Of a stretch of DNA of 64,000 nt, positions 35,530-44,615 are shown piece by piece (the first letter of the stretch is position 1; each line of letters opens with the position of its first letter). The notes beneath the pieces were generated by a model. It was not told where the DNA came from and did not search any database. It worked only from the letters and a program-made list of their open reading frames with translations. The DNA comes from Pseudorhizobium banfieldiae. GTDB lineage: Bacteria > Pseudomonadota > Alphaproteobacteria > Rhizobiales > Rhizobiaceae. The DNA is taken from contig NZ_FO082820.1 of the NCBI RefSeq assembly GCF_000967425.1, positions 3,607,501-3,671,500 of the forward strand, written 5' to 3'. The translations under genes and the position numbers were made by a program.

Positions 35530-36294
35530 TCACTTGGGTGCGTCGCTAACGCCGCCCTTTGTGTATAGACTGATGTCGATCAATCCGTACCCCATGCGTA
35601 GGCGGCGCTGAACCAGGTGCACTTCGAATCCGGCCCTCTGGCAGCCTTTCAGCGAGGGGACATTGTCCGTTCCAACGAAGGTGAGGACATAGCGCGCACC
35701 AAACGAGGCCGCGCGCTCCGCGATCAGGGCCATCGCGGCGGACATGATACCGAACCCGCGATGACTAGGGGGTGTGTAGGCATTCTCCAGTAGCGCAGTG
35801 TCCTCATCAAGCCGCGGGAAGCCTCCCAGCCGTCGGATCAGATCGTTCTGCGACGCGCCGACAAGCCACTGCACATAGCACGGCCGACCGTCGCGACCGT
35901 CAATCGCCACATAGCCACCGCTTCCCACTGTGTCGGCGAAACTCCGTCGCCATGCGATCTCCTGCTGTTCATCGAAGGATCTTGAAAGATCATCCTGCGG
36001 CATCAGCAGATCGAGGTCATCCGCGCACAAGGGCCGGACCGTTATGGGGATCTTGGCGGGTCGCGGAGCAAACTGCAATTCGAGATCGCGCCGCAGGGCG
36101 TAGCGCGACTGCGAGGAAATAAGGCCCATGGCGAGCCTGCTAGCAAGCCTTCCCCGCTGCTTTCTCAGCCATTCTTGCGTCCTCGGCAAGTGCGGGCTGC
36201 TTGGCTGGTTGTGCCGACTTGCATGTTGCTTCTGTCCCACTTCGAGACCCGGTTGCTCGCTCTGTAACACTTTATAGCCCATGCTGCGCTCCAT
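35530..36294 (-). CDS. GNAT-family N-acetyltransferase
   Basis: About 254 residues. The GNAT core spans roughly residues 85-240, with ITVRPLCADDLDLL, TLLENAYTPPSHRGFGIMSAAMALIAERAASFGARYVLTFVGTDN (acetyl-CoA loop RGFGIM) and the last strand SLKGCQRAGFEVHLVQRRLRMGYG. The first 55 or so residues are polar and not family-like, so the true start may be a later ATG (36282 or 36129). Acceptor unknown. It converges on the hemerythrin gene. Confidence 0.8.
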   Translation of the reverse strand: MERSMGYKVLQSEQPGLEVGQKQHASRHNQPSSPHLPRTQEWLRKQRGRLASRLAMGLISSQSRYALRRDLELQFAPRPAKIPITVRPLCADDLDLLMPQDDLSRSFDEQQEIAWRRSFADTVGSGGYVAIDGRDGRPCYVQWLVGASQNDLIRRLGGFPRLDEDTALLENAYTPPSHRGFGIMSAAMALIAERAASFGARYVLTFVGTDNVPSLKGCQRAGFEVHLVQRRLRMGYGLIDISLYTKGGVSDAPK

Positions 36295-36483
36295 CAGTTC
36301 GTTGATGGGTGTAGCTGCATGATCCGTGCCATCTTGCAGTATTCTTCCGGAGATCAGGTTCTGAAGGGCAACGGATGGTGGCAGCTTTTCGCGCCATCGG
36401 AGACCCAGCGGTTCAGGGCAATCCGGGATAGAATATCTTAAAGTTTATCGGAGAGATTGCAGCTGAACTCGCGGACACAGCTT

Positions 36484-39177
36484 ATGCAATCAGAGCCCCC
36501 TCATCGCGCTCCTAACGCCACCCGTAAGAGGTGGGGGTTGACCTATTACGTCCCGGCCTTACTCGCGATCACGACCGTTCTGACCATCTTCGCCCTCTCC
36601 GATTCCGATCGGCTTTCGCAGCATCGGGAAACCCAGCGCGCCAAGGCTTCTGAACAACTGGCCGATGTCATCTCACGCCTCGAAACGAACGTGCACGGGA
36701 ACGTGAACCTCGTGCACGGTCTTGTCGCAGCGGTTGCGGCCGATCCGCATATGAGCCAGCCCCGCTTTGCAGCGGTCGCGGAAAGGATCTTCGCGGTCCC
36801 CTCCCAGCTCCGCAATGTTGCCGGCGCACCGGACTTTGTCGTGCGGTTGATCTACCCCCAGGAGCCCAACAAGGCCAGCCTGGGCCTCGACTACATGGCA
36901 ACACCCTCCCAGCGAGAGACGGCCGTTCAGGCTGTCGCCCGTCGCCTGGTAATGATCACGGGCCCGGTTGATCTCGTCCAGGGCGGACAGGGACTGATTG
37001 CCCGGTACCCTGTCTTCTCGCTCAGTTCAAACCGCTTCTGGGGCTTGGTATCCGCAGTTATCGATCTCAACCGGCTCTACTGGGACAGCAACGTCAACTC
37101 GCCGTCCCAGACACTCGATATTGCTATCTCGCGGCGCCCGACGCCGCGCGAGGGTGATGTCTTCTTCGGTCGACCGGAGCTGTTCTCTGAAGATTCGGTG
37201 ACGGCAGCGATCGATTTGGGCTACGATAGCTGGTATCTCGCGGCAGTTCCCAAAGGCGGGTGGAGCAGCGAGCCTTCGGACATGTCCCGGTTCCGCTTCC
37301 TGGCGGCGCTCGTGGCGTTCTTCATCGTCGCGCCTCTCGTGTGGGCGGGACTTTTGATGCAGCAACGACATCGAAGCCATCTCCTGCTGCGGGAACGCGA
37401 AGAGCGGCTGGAGGTATTGTCTCGCCGCCTGCAACTGGCGCTTGAGGCCTCCAAGATCGGGGTTTGGGAATACCACCCCGAAACAGACAATCTCCTGTGG
37501 GATTCGCACATGTGCGACCTCTATGGTCAAGCCCATGACCAGAACCAGGGATCGTTCCAGGACTGGGCAGCCAGGCTCCACCCCGACGACCTGATCGACG
37601 CCCAGGCCACATTCAGGCGATCGATCGACCAACGTCTCCCCTACTTGAAGGACTTCAGGATAATTCTACCCTCTGGAGAGATTCGCCACATCCGCGCCCA
37701 TGGCGCCGTGGAAGAAGCTCCAGACGGGACGGTGCGCGTTGTTGGTGCCAATTGGGATGTCACCGAGGACATTGCCATGCAGGTCGAGTTGCGGACAGCA
37801 AGAGCGAAGGCGGAGGAGCAGAACCGGGAATTGCGGACCACGCGCCGCATCCTCGAGCATCAATCCTTGCACGATGCCCTTACCGGACTGCCGAACCGGC
37901 GGTTTCTCGACCAGTTCATGGTCACGGCAGATACTTCCGATCTTTCACAGAAGCTCGCCTTCATTCATATCGATCTGGATCATTTCAAGCATGTGAACGA
38001 TACGCTTGGGCACGGCACCGGCGACGAGGTACTGAAGGCCGCAACGGCGCGGCTTCGCGAAATTGTCGGCCCGGAGGAGGTCGTGTCCCGGATCGGCGGG
38101 GACGAGTTCGTGATCGTCACCTGCGGCCCTGATCCGGCGGACCGGGCGCAGGAAGTGGCCCTTCAGATCGTCGCCATGCTGGCGCGTCCCATCGAGATTG
38201 AAGGCCAGGAGTGCCGTATCGGCTGTAGCGCTGGCATCGCCTGCCAGACCATGGCGGGCGAGACGCCGCAGCAACTGCTGATGAACGCCGATATCGCCCT
38301 CTACGAGGCAAAGAAGAAAGGGCGTAACCGCGTCGAGATCTTCTCTGATGATCTTCGAGCGGTCACGATTCAGACGAAACAGACGGCGGACGAGTTGCTG
38401 AGAGCGCTAGAAGGCGACGCGTTCGTCCCCTTCTTCCAACCGCAGTTCGACGCTCAGACCCTCGCTATCAGCGGCGTTGAGGCGCTGGCGCGATGGGAGC
38501 ACGCCGAACGGGGCATCCTGACGCCCGACAAGTTCCTGGAGGTTGCGGAAGGCCTCGGTCGGGTTGCCGAGATTGACGCGCTGATCCTCGAGAAGTCCCT
38601 GTTCCAGATGACGCGCTGGGGCGCCCACGGCATCGAGATCCCAAAGTTATCGGTCAATATTTCAGCGCAGCGTCTCAAGGACCCGAAACTGCTTGGAATG
38701 TTGGGAGCCCTTCCCACGGACGGCTATACCGTTGCCTTCGAACTCCTGGAATCCATCTCGTTCGAGGATCAGGAAGAATACTTGAAAGCGGCCATACGCC
38801 TGCTCAAGGAGCGCGGCGTACAGGTGGAGATCGATGATTTCGGCTCTGGCCATGCATCCATAGTCAGCCTGCTGGAACTTGCGCCGCACCGCTTGAAGAT
38901 CGACCGGAAGCTGGTCGCGCCCATCGACGTCTCGGAGTCCCAGAGGCGCCTGGTTGCGTCGATCATCGAGATCGGACGTTCGCTCGGGATCGGGATCGTG
39001 GCGGAAGGCGTCGAGACGATGACCCATGCGGAGATCCTGAGGGAGATGGGTTGCCAGACCTTGCAGGGCTACGCCTTCGCCCGTCCGATGTCGTCAGCGG
39101 ACCTCATGGCATTTGCCGAGGACTGGCAGTCACGCTATCCCGCAACGAAGACACTGGCCAGCTTGCGACGCGCATGA
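36484..39177 (+). CDS. CHASE-PAS-GGDEF-EAL c-di-GMP enzyme
   Basis: About 897 residues. A membrane helix (YYVPALLAITTVLTIFAL) and CHASE sensor domain (about 50-280, RLETNVHGNVNLVHGLVAAVA, GPVDLVQGGQGLIARYPVF) are followed by a second helix (FLAALVAFFIVAPLVWAGLLM) and a PAS domain (about 320-435). Next are GGDEF with intact RIGGDEF and EAL with EALARWEH, NISAQRL, FELLES, IDDFGSGHAS and AEGVET all present. Both cyclase and phosphodiesterase sites look functional. The ATG at 36484 is used; a TTG at 36457 is too close to GGAGAG. Confidence 0.9.
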   Translation: MQSEPPHRAPNATRKRWGLTYYVPALLAITTVLTIFALSDSDRLSQHRETQRAKASEQLADVISRLETNVHGNVNLVHGLVAAVAADPHMSQPRFAAVAERIFAVPSQLRNVAGAPDFVVRLIYPQEPNKASLGLDYMATPSQRETAVQAVARRLVMITGPVDLVQGGQGLIARYPVFSLSSNRFWGLVSAVIDLNRLYWDSNVNSPSQTLDIAISRRPTPREGDVFFGRPELFSEDSVTAAIDLGYDSWYLAAVPKGGWSSEPSDMSRFRFLAALVAFFIVAPLVWAGLLMQQRHRSHLLLREREERLEVLSRRLQLALEASKIGVWEYHPETDNLLWDSHMCDLYGQAHDQNQGSFQDWAARLHPDDLIDAQATFRRSIDQRLPYLKDFRIILPSGEIRHIRAHGAVEEAPDGTVRVVGANWDVTEDIAMQVELRTARAKAEEQNRELRTTRRILEHQSLHDALTGLPNRRFLDQFMVTADTSDLSQKLAFIHIDLDHFKHVNDTLGHGTGDEVLKAATARLREIVGPEEVVSRIGGDEFVIVTCGPDPADRAQEVALQIVAMLARPIEIEGQECRIGCSAGIACQTMAGETPQQLLMNADIALYEAKKKGRNRVEIFSDDLRAVTIQTKQTADELLRALEGDAFVPFFQPQFDAQTLAISGVEALARWEHAERGILTPDKFLEVAEGLGRVAEIDALILEKSLFQMTRWGAHGIEIPKLSVNISAQRLKDPKLLGMLGALPTDGYTVAFELLESISFEDQEEYLKAAIRLLKERGVQVEIDDFGSGHASIVSLLELAPHRLKIDRKLVAPIDVSESQRRLVASIIEIGRSLGIGIVAEGVETMTHAEILREMGCQTLQGYAFARPMSSADLMAFAEDWQSRYPATKTLASLRRA

Positions 39178-39335
39178 TTTATCGTCCGGAGACGCCTCAT
39201 CAGTACCAGCGGCAGTTGGTGGGTTCGTCTTTTTAAGTCCACGCTGAGGCACTGGTCGACAAGGCGCACCACGAGCCCGTAGGAGGAAGCGCGTCACCAG
39301 CTCCTATCTGAAGCAGAAGCGCTGAGAGCGGCTAC

Positions 39336-39578
39336 TTATCCGATGGATTCGCTGGCAAAGCCCGCCTGTAGCTCCAGTTGAACCGCATTCATGAACATTT
39401 GAGCCTGATGCGAGATTTCCGCTTCGCACGCCCCAACCTCCCGGAGCGCTGACACCAGCAGAGCCATCTCATTGCGCCAGAACTGGTTGGCCTTCTCACC
39501 ATGCAGGTCGCGAAGGGTCGCTGCACATCGACGGATGTCTGCAGCGCGGCGATGGGACGGGAATTGGAGAAGGGTCAT
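39336..39578 (-). CDS. Small DUF6074-like protein
   Basis: About 80 residues: MTLLQFPSHRRAADIRRCAATL, then GEKANQFWRNEMALLVSALREVG and AQMFMNAVQLELQ. The N-terminal FPxxRR-AxIRR-xA pattern recalls DUF6074, a small family of Rhizobiales. The ATG at 39578 has GAG upstream; frame continues 78 bases further but with no similar start. Function unknown. Confidence 0.55.
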   Translation of the reverse strand: MTLLQFPSHRRAADIRRCAATLRDLHGEKANQFWRNEMALLVSALREVGACEAEISHQAQMFMNAVQLELQAGFASESIG

Positions 39579-39822
39579 ATCTACTCGTGGCACTGGAACG
39601 ATTCGGAACTCAGGTGCCAGCTTGGCGTCACTTCCTTCACAAAAGCTGAATCGCAACCTGACCCAGGCGTCGGACTCTTCGGGAGTAGCAGAACCCTCCG
39701 CCTCTTCGCTCTTTCACACATGCCGCGGCAATCATCGCTAACGCTAAATTAATTGCGAATTGAGAGTTGTAGATCGACCCGCCTCGTAGCGCGCCCATAA
39801 CAAGCATCTCACAGAGGGCACC

Positions 39823-41328
39823 ATGCCAAACCACCGCACAACTGATCTTCAAGACCGACTGCAGTTTGTAGGGCTCGATGCCGCGCAATTGCGCAGCCTT
39901 TCCGGCATCCAGCCTCTCATCAGCCGTGTTCTTGGCCCGGCCCTCGACACCTTCTATGGCAAGATCACCCGCCACCCGCACACCGCGAATTTCTTCAAGG
40001 ACAAGTCCCACGTTGCGCATGCCAAGTCCCGCCAGGAAAAGCACTGGACCCTGATTGCTTCGGGAAGCTACCGTGACGACTATGTCGACGGTGTGACGAC
40101 CGTTGGCAAAACCCATGCGCGCATCGGTCTTGAGCCGCGCTGGTATATTGGTGGCTACGCCCTCATCCTCGAGCAGATCATCAAGGCGGTCGTTCAAGAG
40201 GAACTCAAAGGGTTCCTGCACGGTCGCAAGGCCGAGAAGCTTAGCAACGACCTTGCCGCCGTCACCAAGGCGGCCTTGGTGGACATGGACTATGCGATCA
40301 CGGTCTATCTTGATGCTTTGACTGAGGAACGCACTCGCCTGGAGGCCCAGCGCCAGGCGGAAAAAGCAGAACAGGACGCTGCCCTGTCTGCACTCGCCCC
40401 TGTTCTTTCCCGGCTGGCACAAGGTGATCTCACCTGCCAGGTGAGCGAGCAGCTTGCTCCTCACTTCGACGTATTGAAGGCGAACTTCAACGAGTCTGTG
40501 GCAGCGCTTGACGCGGCAATGCAGGAAATCAACCAGGCCGTCTTCGAGGTGCGCGCTGAGGTGGATGGCATCGCGTCGGCTGCCGACAACATGGCCAAGC
40601 GTACGGAGCATCAGGCGTCTGCGCTCGAAGAAAGCGCTGCCGCCCTGGAACAGATCACGACGATCTCCGGCCAGTCCGCAAAGCGCGTCATCGAGGTTCA
40701 GGCGGTCGTCCAGGAATCGGAATCGGAGACCGTTAGATCGGGGCAGATCGTCAAGGAAGCCATTGCCGCCATGGGCGATATCGAAGGTTCGTCACAGAAG
40801 ATGAACCAGATCATCGGTGTCATCGATGAAATCGCCTTCCAGACCAATCTTCTGGCACTCAATGCCGGTGTCGAGGCCGCGCGGGCCGGCGAACAGGGCA
40901 AGGGTTTCGCCGTCGTCGCCCAGGAGGTCCGGGAGCTGGCTCAGCGATCCGCTGCTGCCGCGAAGGAAATCAAGGAGCTGATCGACCGGTCATCCGCCGA
41001 CGTCAAGCGCGGGGTAGATCTCGTCAATCTGACGGGAGAATCGCTCAGTTCAATTGGGAAGCGGGTCGGCTCGATCAACGAGAACATCGCATCCTTGACG
41101 CGATCCGCCCAGGAACAGGCATCCGGTATTGGCGAGATCAACTCGGCGGTGCGCAGCATGGACCAGATCACCCAACAGAACGCCGCCTTGATGGAGGAGG
41201 CGAATGCCTCGGTACAAAGTCTTTCGGCAATCAGCGGGCGGTTGGCTGCACTGATCGGGCGCTTCCGTATCGCGGGAAGTCAGCAGAATGCCACCCCTGC
41301 ATCGCGGATGAAAAAAACAGCGGCTTGA
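39823..41328 (+). CDS. Globin-coupled chemoreceptor (soluble MCP)
   Basis: 501 residues without membrane helices. Residues 1-165 are a protoglobin-like sensor: [41 protein letters not shown] with the proximal heme histidine in [13 protein letters not shown] linker leads to a methyl-accepting signalling domain with the hairpin tip [47 protein letters not shown]. This is the HemAT-type aerotaxis design: heme binds oxygen and CheA is signalled. No pentapeptide for CheR binding ends the protein. GAGGG precedes the ATG. Confidence 0.93.
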   Translation: MPNHRTTDLQDRLQFVGLDAAQLRSLSGIQPLISRVLGPALDTFYGKITRHPHTANFFKDKSHVAHAKSRQEKHWTLIASGSYRDDYVDGVTTVGKTHARIGLEPRWYIGGYALILEQIIKAVVQEELKGFLHGRKAEKLSNDLAAVTKAALVDMDYAITVYLDALTEERTRLEAQRQAEKAEQDAALSALAPVLSRLAQGDLTCQVSEQLAPHFDVLKANFNESVAALDAAMQEINQAVFEVRAEVDGIASAADNMAKRTEHQASALEESAAALEQITTISGQSAKRVIEVQAVVQESESETVRSGQIVKEAIAAMGDIEGSSQKMNQIIGVIDEIAFQTNLLALNAGVEAARAGEQGKGFAVVAQEVRELAQRSAAAAKEIKELIDRSSADVKRGVDLVNLTGESLSSIGKRVGSINENIASLTRSAQEQASGIGEINSAVRSMDQITQQNAALMEEANASVQSLSAISGRLAALIGRFRIAGSQQNATPASRMKKTAA

Positions 41329-41375
41329 GAAGTAGCCTCCGTCGACGGAGCGCTTCCTAGACGCGCCGACAGATC

Positions 41376-41406
41376 AAGAAGCCTCCATTGGAGGCTTCTT
41401 GTGTTT
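41376..41406 (+). terminator. Rho-independent-type terminator after MCP
   Basis: Twelve-base perfect stem AAGAAGCCTCCA / TGGAGGCTTCTT, separated by a single T, followed by TGTTTT. It lies 48 bases after the MCP stop and before the TTG start of the SDR, and insulates the chemoreceptor from the galactonate cluster. Confidence 0.75.
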
Positions 41407-41468
41407 TGGTGACTGCCTGCATAGAACACCCTCAACTGACGAAGCAGCGCCGACAGGAAGGGCAAGCC

Positions 41469-42239
41469 TTGTCCGCACCCATTGTCCAGCACTCCGATCT
41501 TGCCGGAAAGGGTGTCCTCGTGACCGGCGGCGGCTCGGGCATAGGGGCCGCGTTGACTGCGGGATTCGCCGCCCAGGGTGCGAAGGTGGCTTTCATCGAC
41601 CTTGCCGAAGAGCCGAGCCGCGAGTTGGCGGCTGCACTCTCCGCCGGATCAGTGCACCCGGTGACATACGTCAAAGCCGACCTGAGAAGCGTCGAGCAGG
41701 CACAGTATGCCGTTCGGGAAGCCGCAGCCGGCCTTGGCTCCATTTCCGTGCTCGTCAATAATGCCGGCTGGGACGATCGGCATGACGTGGACGAGGTGAC
41801 CGAGGGCTATTGGGACGAAAGCCAAGCCGTCAATCTGAGGCAGATGTTCTTCGTCACCCAGGCCAGCCTCCCCTATCTGCGGCAGGCGTGCAGCGCATCG
41901 ATCATCAACTTCTCGTCCATCTCCTATCTTCTCAACATGGGCGACCTGCCTTCCTACGCGGCGGCCAAGGCCGGAATCATCGGTCTGACGAAAAGCCTCG
42001 CCGGCCGACTTGGGCCGGAAGGTATCCGAGTGAATGCCATCCTGCCCGGCATGATCGTCACTGAGCGACAGAAGCGTTTGTGGCTGACGGAGGAGATCCT
42101 CTCCAGCACCGTTGCCCGGCAATGCTTGAAGCGCCCGCTCGCGGAAGCTGATCTCGTCGGCCCCTGCCTATTTCTCGCCTCCTCAGCCTCTGCTGGGATG
42201 ACGGCGCAAACCATCATCATCGACGGAGGATTGCTTTGA
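41469..42239 (+). CDS. SDR-family sugar dehydrogenase
   Basis: 256 residues. NAD(P) site is GVLVTGGGSGIGAAL; the catalytic Ser-Tyr-Lys set is in IINFSSISYLL and SYAAAKAG; structural motif is VLVNNAGW. TTG start chosen for the GGAAGGG eight bases upstream, since the preceding in-frame residues (EASCVLVTACIEH) are not family-like. First gene of a 2-keto-3-deoxygalactonate cluster, so oxidation of galactose or a similar sugar to the lactone is likely. It overlaps dgoK by TTGA. Confidence 0.8.
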   Translation: MSAPIVQHSDLAGKGVLVTGGGSGIGAALTAGFAAQGAKVAFIDLAEEPSRELAAALSAGSVHPVTYVKADLRSVEQAQYAVREAAAGLGSISVLVNNAGWDDRHDVDEVTEGYWDESQAVNLRQMFFVTQASLPYLRQACSASIINFSSISYLLNMGDLPSYAAAKAGIIGLTKSLAGRLGPEGIRVNAILPGMIVTERQKRLWLTEEILSSTVARQCLKRPLAEADLVGPCLFLASSASAGMTAQTIIIDGGLL

Positions 42240-43177
42240 CGACGCCCGCCTATGCCGCCGTGGACTGGGGGACGAGCAGCTTCCGCCTGTGGCTGATGGA
42301 CCCGGCCGGCAGAATTCTGGCCGAGCGCCGCAGTGGCGAGGGCATGACGTCCGCAGCAAAGATGGGCTTCCCCCAGGTCTTGGAAAGCCACCTGCAGGCG
42401 GTCGAAGCCCCGGCGGATCTGCCGGTCATTATCTGTGGCATGGCAGGCGCCCGCCAGGGTTGGATCGAGGCCGGCTACGTGGACGTCCCGGCGCTGCTGC
42501 CCGCCATACTCTCAGGCGCAGTGGAGGTTCCGGAAAGTTACCGAAAGGTCCACATCCTGCCCGGTCTCGCACAGCGTGCGCCAGAGGCTCCTGACGTGAT
42601 GCGTGGTGAGGAGACACAACTGCTTGGTGCGATTGACGGATCTGCGCCAAGCGGTGAGCAGAACGTTTGCATGCCCGGCACTCACTCGAAGTGGGTGCAT
42701 CTCAGCGGTGAGACGGTCAGCGGATTTTCCACCTACATGACGGGCGAGCTTTTCGAGGTGGTCTCAAAGCATTCGGTGCTGGCGCATTCCCTTGCCGATG
42801 CCGACTCGTTCGACGGCGACCATCCCGTTTTCACTGCAGCGGTACGCGCAGCCTTTGAAGCGCCGCGGCGTCTCACGAACCTCCTCTTTACGGTACGGTC
42901 CGGCACGCTGCTCGCCGGACTGACAGCCACGGATGCCGCCGCTCGCTTGTCGGGAGCACTGATCGGCGCTGAGATGGCAGGCGGCTTGTCTTCCTCCGGT
43001 TCACAGGCAGCATCCATTCGCCTTGTCGCCTCCGGCCGGTTGCGAGGGCTCTATGAGGGCGCGTTTACTGCGGTGTCGCTGCCGTTCACCACGATCGACG
43101 CGGACGAGGCCGTTCGCGCCGGCCTTTCGGCAGCCGCACGTCAGATACTACCGCTTCAATTGCAAAGGACCACATGA
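42236..43177 (+). CDS. dgoK: 2-dehydro-3-deoxygalactonokinase
   Basis: About 313 residues of the DgoK kinase family: start AVDWGTSSFRLWLMDPAGRIL, then ICGMAGARQGWIEAGYV, the GEETQLLGA segment, GTHSKWVHLSGETV and TYMTGELFEVV. It phosphorylates 2-keto-3-deoxy-galactonate at C6 for the aldolase encoded next. Starts with TTG overlapping the SDR stop, and overlaps dgoA by ATGA. Confidence 0.9.
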   Translation: MTTPAYAAVDWGTSSFRLWLMDPAGRILAERRSGEGMTSAAKMGFPQVLESHLQAVEAPADLPVIICGMAGARQGWIEAGYVDVPALLPAILSGAVEVPESYRKVHILPGLAQRAPEAPDVMRGEETQLLGAIDGSAPSGEQNVCMPGTHSKWVHLSGETVSGFSTYMTGELFEVVSKHSVLAHSLADADSFDGDHPVFTAAVRAAFEAPRRLTNLLFTVRSGTLLAGLTATDAAARLSGALIGAEMAGGLSSSGSQAASIRLVASGRLRGLYEGAFTAVSLPFTTIDADEAVRAGLSAAARQILPLQLQRTT

Positions 43178-43809
43178 TGACGCGCATCCCGCTCCCAGAC
43201 ATGGCCTATCCCCTTGTCGCCATCCTGCGGGGTCTGAAGCCAGCGGAAGCAGAAGCGGTGGTCGGCAAACTGATCGAGGCTGGTTTTACGGCAATTGAAA
43301 TTCCCCTGAACTCTCCCGAACCCTTTCGCTCGATCGAAATCGCGGCCCGACTCGCGCCGGCCGATTGCCTGATCGGCGCCGGCACCGTGCTGACCGTGGA
43401 GGATGTGGGACGGCTTGATGGGGCAGGTGGAAGGCTGATGGTGAGCCCGAACGTGGAGCCGGACGTCATCCGCGCCGCTGCCGCGAGGGGCATGGTGACG
43501 CTTCCGGGTGTCTTCACACCGAGCGAAGCTTTGGCCGCTGCAAGGGCCGGAGCGACCGGCCTTAAGTTCTTTCCCGCCAATGTACTCGGCCCGGCGGGTA
43601 TCACGGCGATCCGGGCGGTTCTGCCGAAGGACTTGCTGATTGCCGCCGTCGGCGGTGTTTCCGAAAAGAACTTCCGCGACTACATAGATGCCGGCATCAC
43701 CGCCTTTGGTCTCGGCTCCAGCCTCTATAAACCGGGCATGAGCGCCGCTGAGGTCTTCGAGAGGGCCCAAGCCACGATTGCCGCCTACGATTCTGCATCC
43801 GCCATGTAG
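43174..43809 (+). CDS. dgoA: 2-dehydro-3-deoxy-6-phosphogalactonate aldolase
   Basis: 211 residues, class I KDPG/KDPGal aldolase barrel. Visible: YPLVAILRGLKPAEAEAVVGKLIEAGFTAIEIPLNSPEP (catalytic Glu), LIGAGTVLTVEDV, and the Schiff-base lysine in ATGLKFFPANVLGPAG, then AVGGVSEKNFRDYIDAG. It splits KDPGal to pyruvate and glyceraldehyde-3-phosphate. DgoKA together identify the De Ley-Doudoroff pathway. Confidence 0.93.
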   Translation: MMTRIPLPDMAYPLVAILRGLKPAEAEAVVGKLIEAGFTAIEIPLNSPEPFRSIEIAARLAPADCLIGAGTVLTVEDVGRLDGAGGRLMVSPNVEPDVIRAAAARGMVTLPGVFTPSEALAAARAGATGLKFFPANVLGPAGITAIRAVLPKDLLIAAVGGVSEKNFRDYIDAGITAFGLGSSLYKPGMSAAEVFERAQATIAAYDSASAM

Positions 43810-43854
43810 GGCCGCAGCACAAGGTTCTGCTTGTCAAACCGTGGCGACGCTCGT

Positions 43855-43873
43855 AAACCTATCATACAGGTTT
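43855..43873. promoter_or_regulatory. Inverted repeat, putative operator of FCD regulator
   Basis: AAACCTATCATACAGGTTT has six-base arms around ATCATAC, 16 bases before the start of the FCD-GntR gene. FadR-like regulators bind such AT-centred palindromes. It probably gives autoregulation and control of the genes downstream. Confidence 0.5.
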
Positions 43874-43889
43874 CCGAAGAATGTAGGAC

Positions 43890-44600
43890 ATGCTTGAACC
43901 TCAGGGTCAGATCAGGAGCGACTATGTCGACGGCGCGGTCACGGCGATCGCCCGGCTTATTCGTGATCGAGATCTGAAACCAGGTGATCGCCTCCCTGCC
44001 GAAGGCACCCTGTCGAAAGAACTTCAGGTATCGCGCACGGTGATTCGTGAAGCCCTGAGATCCCTGGCTGCGCTCCATCTTGTCCAGCTTGGCGCCGGCA
44101 AGCGCCCGACCGTAGCGCAACTGGATAACGACGCATTCTCGCTCACGATCGAGCACGGCGTGGTAACGGATCAGATCGATATCCAGCAGATCTACGATGC
44201 ACGCCGAACCATAGAAGCCCGTACCGCGGCCCTGGCAGCCCTGCGCCGGACGGATGCGGAGGCAAGGGCGATCGCGGCCCATGCCCGCGCGATGCTCGAG
44301 AATCGTGACGATCCGCGAAAGGTGATGGAGCACGACATTGCCTTGCATCTTGCCATCGCCCACGCCTCCCGCAACCCGCTGTTCACCTTGATCATCGGCG
44401 CCTTCGGCGGCGTCACCCGACAGACGTGGCCGATAGGCTGGAAAAGTCGCACGAGCGACGATGAGCGGCAGGCGATGAGCGAACTCCACGTTGCGATTGC
44501 CGACGCAATCGCTGCCGGAGAACCCACAGCAGCAGCGCGCCTGATGGATGAGCACTTCGACGAGAGTATCAAGGCCCTGCTGCGCGCGGGCCTTATCTGA
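43890..44600 (+). CDS. GntR/FadR-family regulator (FCD domain)
   Basis: 236 residues. Winged helix: AVTAIARLIRDRDLKPGDRLPAEGTLSKELQVSRTVIREALRSLAALHLV. FCD ligand domain: IYDARRTIEARTAALAALRRTDAE, DIALHLAIAHASRNPLF and SELHVAIADAIAAGEPTAAARLMDEHFDESI, where D/H/H residues normally hold a metal near a sugar-acid effector. Lies between dgoA and the dehydratase gene, so probable control of galactonate catabolism. Confidence 0.85.
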   Translation: MLEPQGQIRSDYVDGAVTAIARLIRDRDLKPGDRLPAEGTLSKELQVSRTVIREALRSLAALHLVQLGAGKRPTVAQLDNDAFSLTIEHGVVTDQIDIQQIYDARRTIEARTAALAALRRTDAEARAIAAHARAMLENRDDPRKVMEHDIALHLAIAHASRNPLFTLIIGAFGGVTRQTWPIGWKSRTSDDERQAMSELHVAIADAIAAGEPTAAARLMDEHFDESIKALLRAGLI

Positions 44601-44615
44601 CAACAGGAAATCATT

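Noticed and set aside
35570..35583. CTGATGTCGATCAA, an FNR-like 14-mer
   Set aside because: It lies inside the GNAT coding region near its 3' end with no gene start nearby to regulate.
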